64,000 nucleotides of DNA from Cryptomeria japonica (Eukaryota; Streptophyta; Pinopsida; Cupressales; Cupressaceae): NCBI RefSeq assembly GCF_030272615.1, contig NC_081408.1, positions 620,370,476-620,434,475 on the forward strand. The letters run 5' to 3'. Below, piece by piece: positions 59,073 to 64,000 of the stretch (position 1 is its first letter; every line of letters begins with the position of its first letter). The notes under the pieces are model-generated. The model made no database searches. It had not been told where the DNA came from and worked only from the letters and a program-made list of their open reading frames with translations. Position numbers and translations under genes: made by a program.

Positions 59073-60574
59073 CTAGAAAAACAACTTTGGCTTTGCTTCT
59101 TGTGATAGCATGAGCAGGTTCTGATTTTGCTTTTCTTTAACTACAATCACGTTTATCACATTGTCATATGTATGAACATAGTTTACCTTCGCTTTACCCT
59201 TACCATTATTTGTTGTTGATGATTCACCTTTCTCATAGTTTGGAAGCGGATTTTTAAAAGTTGTATGAGATTTATTTTTTGTATGTCTATCCACAATTAT
59301 TACTCCATTATCTATCAAATCTTGGATGACATGTTTCAACTTCTGACAACTATTTGTGTGATGTCCCTTGTTTCGATGAAAATCGCAATAATGGTTATCA
59401 TTCCACCAAGGTGGTTTTATTTGAGGTTCGTAGTTCCTTTCTTCTAGCAAAGTGATTAATTTGTTTGCGAGAAGTGTCTTTAGTGCTGACCCAAGGGGTT
59501 CACCAATGTTTGTAAATTGCCTTCGAAAGAAATTTTTGATAGTTGCTTTTTGGTGATGGTTGTTTTGCTGAGCCGGTGCTGAGTGAGTGGATAAATTAAA
59601 GACCAGTTACTTTGGTTTCACATTGTTGTTATCCACTATTCCATCGTTGATGACATTTCGATTTCTATTCCACAACTTTGGCTTATCATTGTGGTTGTTG
59701 TTATTGGTGTTGTTAGTAGGATGGACTCCGTCTTTGTATATTTTCAATTCACCTTTCTTTATCATGGCTTCCTCCATTATGATTCCATTATCAATCATTT
59801 TTTTGAAACTTTGATTTCCTTGCATTTTTAAGTAATAACTCATTTGATCATTTAAGTTGTCAATGAATATGTCCATTTTTTGTACTATAGCACTATACGA
59901 GGATACCGCGAAGCTAACCATCTCCATCGTTGTAAAAATGTCATGAAAGTTTCTCCACTTTTTTGTTTCGTGTTACATAGGTCTAGCATTGTTATTTCTT
60001 GTTGTATGTTATAAGAGTATTGTGAAACAAACTTATCCACCAATTCTGAGAATGATCTGATTCTAGGTGGAATTTTGGAGAACCATTCCATAGCTAGTCT
60101 AGTTAAGCTTTTCGGAAATAATCTCATCAAGTAAGTATCCTCATGTGCAAACTCCATACTCGTGCAAAATTATCATATATGATCTTGAGGATCAGTGCTT
60201 CCATCATATTTTTTGTATCTAGGAGTTTCAAAACCTATAGGAAATGGTATCATGTTTAGGTTTTTGTCGAATGGATAAGGACAGATTTCTTGAAGTGAGT
60301 ATCTTCTAACCTTTCCTCTCTGCATATCTTGAATTTATGTTTGCATTGTTTGTAGTTGTTGTGTGAGAGTTGTGATAGGATTATCAACATGATTTTTTCT
60401 TGCCTGACCATGATTTTGCATTCTAAGAGGATCTGGATCTCTTCTTGTTTCATCTCTAGTCCTTCTTGTATCTTCATTGGATTGAATGTTATTCAGAATT
60501 TCCACTTCATCTCTTTTGGGTATGTAAGTTTCTTCATTGGTTTTGGTATTATTGGGAATTGATGTGTCATTCAT
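59073..60574 (-). pseudogene. gypsy Gag, frameshifted
   Basis: Pieces in three frames: 60574-60335 (hydrophilic N-terminus), 60157-59885 (Retrotrans_gag: YLMRLFPKSLTRLAMEWFSK, ELVDKFVSQYSYNIQQEITM, ETFMTFLQRWRWLASR), 59927-59607 (IDNLNDQMSYYLKMQGNQSF) and 59450-59073. The last contains a zinc-finger-like C-x2-H-x4-H-x4-C (YCDFHRNKGHHTNSC), common in this gypsy group in place of the CCHC knuckle. The protein forms the particle and packages RNA. Confidence 0.85.
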
Positions 60575-60599
60575 GTGGAGACCAAAAATATCTTCGTAT

Positions 60600-62263
60600 T
60601 ATTCATTATTAGGAGGAGGATCACTTTTCTTTTGTGTCAATTTGTTCACATCAAAATATTGGGGGAGTGTAGTGCACTAGATTTTGCTAACATTAGGAAA
60701 TATTTTTCTTTTTCTCCCTCGAATAATTTCTGCATAAATTTATCGAATTGAGGATCTTTTTTGATCTCTCTGATATTTTGTTATGTTATTTCTTCTTCAA
60801 CTTGTATTTCATCTTCATGATCCATGGTTATATGCTCTTCAGTTGTTTCCAATGTTTTGATTTCCATCTCTACGATTCTTCGTCTATGAGCTCTAGTTAG
60901 AACGGGCATACATGTGTGTTATTTTTCTAGGATTCGATTGTCCAAAAGTTATTTTGGTAAGTGATCAATTGTCGATGTAAATGTGATAGCGCGATATGAC
61001 ACGAAAAGATGATTCAAGTGTTTAAAATTTTGCAAATTTTTCGATCTTCAGTTTTGGAGTGCAATGATGATGATTTGATAAAAACCAAGTCAAGTAGGAA
61101 CGATATATCATATGATGTGGGACAAGATTATCTTGACCAAACATTACAGTTTTGTTATAAAGGATGATGGATCATGATGAGAAACTATGTTTGAGTGATC
61201 AGTTTATCCAATAGGGTGATAATGCACTTTGAGATGTTTAGATCTTGAACTTGTTGAGGGTGAGCACTTGAAAATATTGAGGTGTTTATGTTCTAAAGTC
61301 TGATTTTGATGAATGATAACTTGACCAAGTGAACCAAGAAGACAATCCAAGCACAGAATGATAGAGACCAGGTGTTTATGATCACTACAAATTGATCAAG
61401 CAGAAATGACATATATGAAAAAGGCATGTAGGACACAGCTCTGGACTGGCAGAAACAAAGACTCGTATGACAGGACTATACAACCCCAAATGACAAAAGA
61501 TACAAGACCATACGACAAACTAGGATTTTCATGTGCAAAAGTAAAGGCTCGTACGATAAAATTTTCTGAACCATACGATAAAATAGATTCCTTGTATGAC
61601 AAGGAATACTAAGCAATACAACAAATCACTAGTTTGTACGACAGACTTTTCTGAACCATACGACAAGATAAATGTCTCGTACAACAAAGAACATGACAGA
61701 GAAAAATGTGTTTGTCTGGTCGAATTTTGATCACTGAAGTTTGATGTTTTGCTTATGTTTTCCAGTTTTAGATGTCTGATTTTTTTCAATTTAGGGATGA
61801 ATACAAAACAAACATGCAATATGATAAGTGACCTCAAGCATACTAAACCCTAAGGAAGTTGTCTGAGGAGAGAAAAGATTTGCTTGCAAACTTAGGTACA
61901 TACCCAATAGCTAATCAGAAAGCTAGACTCATCTTTTACTTTCATTAGTGCATATCTTTAGCGGGCCTGCCCTCCCGAGGAGCTAATAACTCTTAGCCAT
62001 TAAGGTCGGTGAGAGGGAACAACCTAAGTGGGAATGGCTAATGCTAAGTAATCCAACCCACTCTAAAAATAAATCTGATTTGATGAAAATCAAGTCAACG
62101 ACAGTGCTCAGGAATAGCTCTCCTCCGTACCTTTAGGTATAGTAAGCCTTGGTTTTCAAGGTTGGGAGACCTCTTAATTGAGTATTATACCTTGACGCAC
62201 CAAAAATATCCCTTACTAGTGTCGGTTAAATTAGAAGCTACCCGATTCACCTCCAAAAGGGTG
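60600..62263 (-). other. leader region of the gypsy element
   Basis: No gene. It contains a cluster of cgtacgac/cgtatgac words (61455-61690). No convincing primer-binding site was found; the best candidate is TGGTGCGTCAAGG on the minus strand near 62211-62223, but it is not next to the LTR. Confidence 0.5.
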
Positions 62264-62579
62264 AGGTTGGGTGAAAGGGAACATTTGCCATCTCAATGGT
62301 GACAAGTGTCAAGAAGCTTCTAGAAAGGTTGGATGAAAGGGAACATTTGCCATCTCTATGGTGACAAGTGTCAAGAGTTGTCTAAGAGAGGGGACATGTG
62401 GCCCAAGAATGCCATGTGTCTCAAGGGAAGAGTAGGTTTAATTAAACCCAGGGTTAGATGGAATGAGTTAGGTTTAGAAGTGGTTAGGTTAGGTGGTTAT
62501 AAGTTAGGAGACATGTGGGTAATTTTGAATTTAAAATTCAAATAAGACTAATTAATCTTCAACAACTCATAAATTGATT
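62264..62579 (-). repeat. partial LTR fused to the gypsy 5' LTR
   Basis: 316 bases matching the LTR interior (about 63043-63380), including the 62-bp tandem repeat (units from 62264 and 62326). It abuts the full LTR at 62580, where a primer-binding site would be expected. Confidence 0.85.
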
Positions 62580-63627
62580 TGTCATGCCTGTGAAGTGTAT
62601 ACATGCAGCTGAAACAAAAAACACTCAATAGATCATTACAAGAATGGTTACCAAATTTAAAACAAAGAAAGATAAAACCACGGCTAATCGATCTATTGCC
62701 TCCTAATAAATGCGAGTGTAGATTTGCTCTTAGATCTGGATAAGCAAATTCTAGTGACTTGAATACATCTAGATGGAGGATTTAAGATGATAATGATGCA
62801 TTTAAGCTAGAAAAGATAATGATAAAGCTACATGATTCAACAATTATGCTTTAAAATAAGCTAGATCTAAGATGCAATTGCCTATAGTAACAATTCTCAA
62901 GATGCAAATGAGGTGGGATGATTATTACTCCAAAATGCGGTCTATTTATAGGATTTCTAAAGCCAGGGGTGAGGTGGCAGGAATCAACGATCAAGATTGA
63001 GTCTGAATATATCAATGGTGAAGTTGGAGGAGGTTGGAAAAGAGGTTGGATGAAAGGGAACATTTGCCATCTCTATGGTGACAAGTGTCAAGAAGCTTCT
63101 AGAAAGGTTGGATGAAAGGGAACATTTGTCATCTCTATGGTGACAAGTGTCAAAAAGATTTGCTCATGAGAGAGCAAGTGTCCAAGGAAAGGGGACATGT
63201 GGCCCAAGAATGCCATGTGTCTCAAGGGAAGAGTAGGTTTAATTAAACCCAGGGTTAGATGGAATGGGTTAGGTTTAGAAGTGGTTAGGTTAGGTGGTTA
63301 GAAGTTAGGAGGCATGTGGGTAAATTTGAATTTAAAATTCAAATAAGACTAATTAATTCTCAACAACTCATAAATTGATTTGTTTTAATTAATTACAAGA
63401 TTAGAAGAATTAATTGAAGATGGGGGGAAAATTAATTAATTTGAATTAATTAATCAAAGGGGATTATGAAATGAACCTATCAAATAAATCCTTAGATTTA
63501 TTAATAAGTAGATGAAAGTGGGAATTTAATCAAATTGCTTAATGAATTTAATTAAATTAGGAAGGGGGATTAATTAAATAATTGCTTATTTAATTAATTA
63601 TCTTTAGACCATTTTTAGGTGTATACA
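62580..63627 (-). repeat. 5' LTR of the gypsy element
   Basis: 1048 bases paired with 38338-39362; GTATT follows at 63628-63632. TATA box on the minus strand at 62942-62952 (CCTATAAATAG). Contains the 62-bp tandem repeat (63043, 63105). Confidence 0.95.
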
Positions 63628-63632
63628 GTATT

Positions 63633-64000
63633 GTAATGTAAATTATAATTATATAGTCAACATGTTGTATTGTAAAGACTCATATATCTATGAGATCTTG
63701 TAGGTCATTTGAAGTGTATGGAATATAGGTATGTATGAAAGAGATGGTATGTGATAAGATAGCGATATGATACCAAATAATTGTATATACACTTTGATGT
63801 GTTTATCTTGAGAGAGAATAAGAAGCAAAGTGGAGCGAAGACTATTTTGTGTAAGCAAAATCATTTACCAGCAAGGTTTTTTGCAAAAGGTATCAGACAG
63901 AGCTTAAACCGGTACTGAATCCAGCATTGCAGATGCTATTTTGAAGCAATACATTATTATTGGATTTAACCATCCAATTGTGTAGTCAGTGGGACTCCAT
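63633..64000 (+). repeat. copia LTR, right piece, continues past the window
   Basis: Continuation of the LTR begun at 38122. The accggtactgaatccagcatt and agatgctattttgaag phrases match the LTR at 19454 around 19840-19880, so roughly the last third of this LTR lies beyond 64000. Being in plus orientation with pseudogene on its left, it is probably a 5' LTR or a solo LTR. Confidence 0.75.

Larger units (their letters stand above)
38338..63627 (-). mobile_element. Ty3/gypsy element with nested insertions, TSD GTATT
   Basis: LTRs at 38338-39362 and 62580-63627 are flanked by GTATT (38333-38337 and 63628-63632). On the minus strand the order is LTR, leader, Gag, protease, G-patch-like region, RT, RNase H, integrase, polypurine tract, LTR: the gypsy order. 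A second RNase H-like domain before integrase and the long spacer before RT point to the Tat-like lineage. The DNA between RNase H and integrase is filled by the element 42788-54973. Many frameshifts and stops make this copy dead. Confidence 0.93.

Noticed and set aside
61396-61837. Overlapping ORFs with repeated SYGSE-like words
   Set aside because: They arise from the cgtacgac repeat cluster and are not protein-like.
1-64000. CRISPR array, tRNA, rRNA or bacterial-type operon
   Set aside because: No regular spaced repeats, cloverleaf or conserved rRNA segments were seen; the content is plant retroelements.

Overview
The window is plant nuclear DNA, apparently from a large-genome seed plant. 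The mix of diverged Ty1/copia, Ty3/gypsy and LINE copies with no host gene between them suggests a gymnosperm such as a conifer, but that is an inference. I see no intact cellular gene, tRNA, rRNA or CRISPR array. Almost everything is retrotransposon sequence, mostly decayed, and several elements can be delimited to the base by paired LTRs and target-site duplications (TSDs).

Left part (1-20260). A minus-strand copia element enters from the left (Gag remnant, primer-binding site, LTR to 2153). A plus-strand plant-mobile-domain pseudogene (2162-2989) and non-coding sequence follow. A full-length minus-strand copia element (5375-12024, TSD TCTTA) interrupts that sequence. It continues at 12030 into the 3' end of a plus-strand gypsy-type element, whose LTR starts at 14406. 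A 5'-truncated copia-type unit carries a coiled-coil, non-pol ORF (16826-19244) and a 3' LTR (19454-20260).

Middle part (20261-38121). A minus-strand copia-type element without pol (21561-27668, TSD GCTTT/GCTTA) encodes a coiled-coil Gag with four zinc-knuckle positions and a second coiled-coil ORF. A plus-strand L1-type LINE of about 8 kb (28432-36478) is bounded by a perfect 18-bp TSD. Besides ORF1 and ORF2 (endonuclease, RT, zf-RVT, RNase H) it carries a third, unrelated ORF before its 3' end. The LINE sits in an unrecognised minus-strand pseudogene.

Right part (38122-64000) is a four-level nest. A copia LTR (38122-38337, resuming at 63633) is split by a minus-strand gypsy element (38338-63627, TSD GTATT) with Gag, protease, a G-patch-like segment, RT, RNase H and integrase. 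That element is split between RNase H and integrase by a gag-only element with 4.1-kb LTRs (42788-54973, TSD TGAAG). This in turn contains a solo copia LTR (46915-47957, TSD GCTCT).

The most interesting points are the third ORF inside the LINE transposition unit, the concentration of the LINE's stop codons at former CTGG sites (a CHG-methylation deamination signature), the shared coiled-coil ORFs of pol-less copia elements, and the gag-only long-LTR element.
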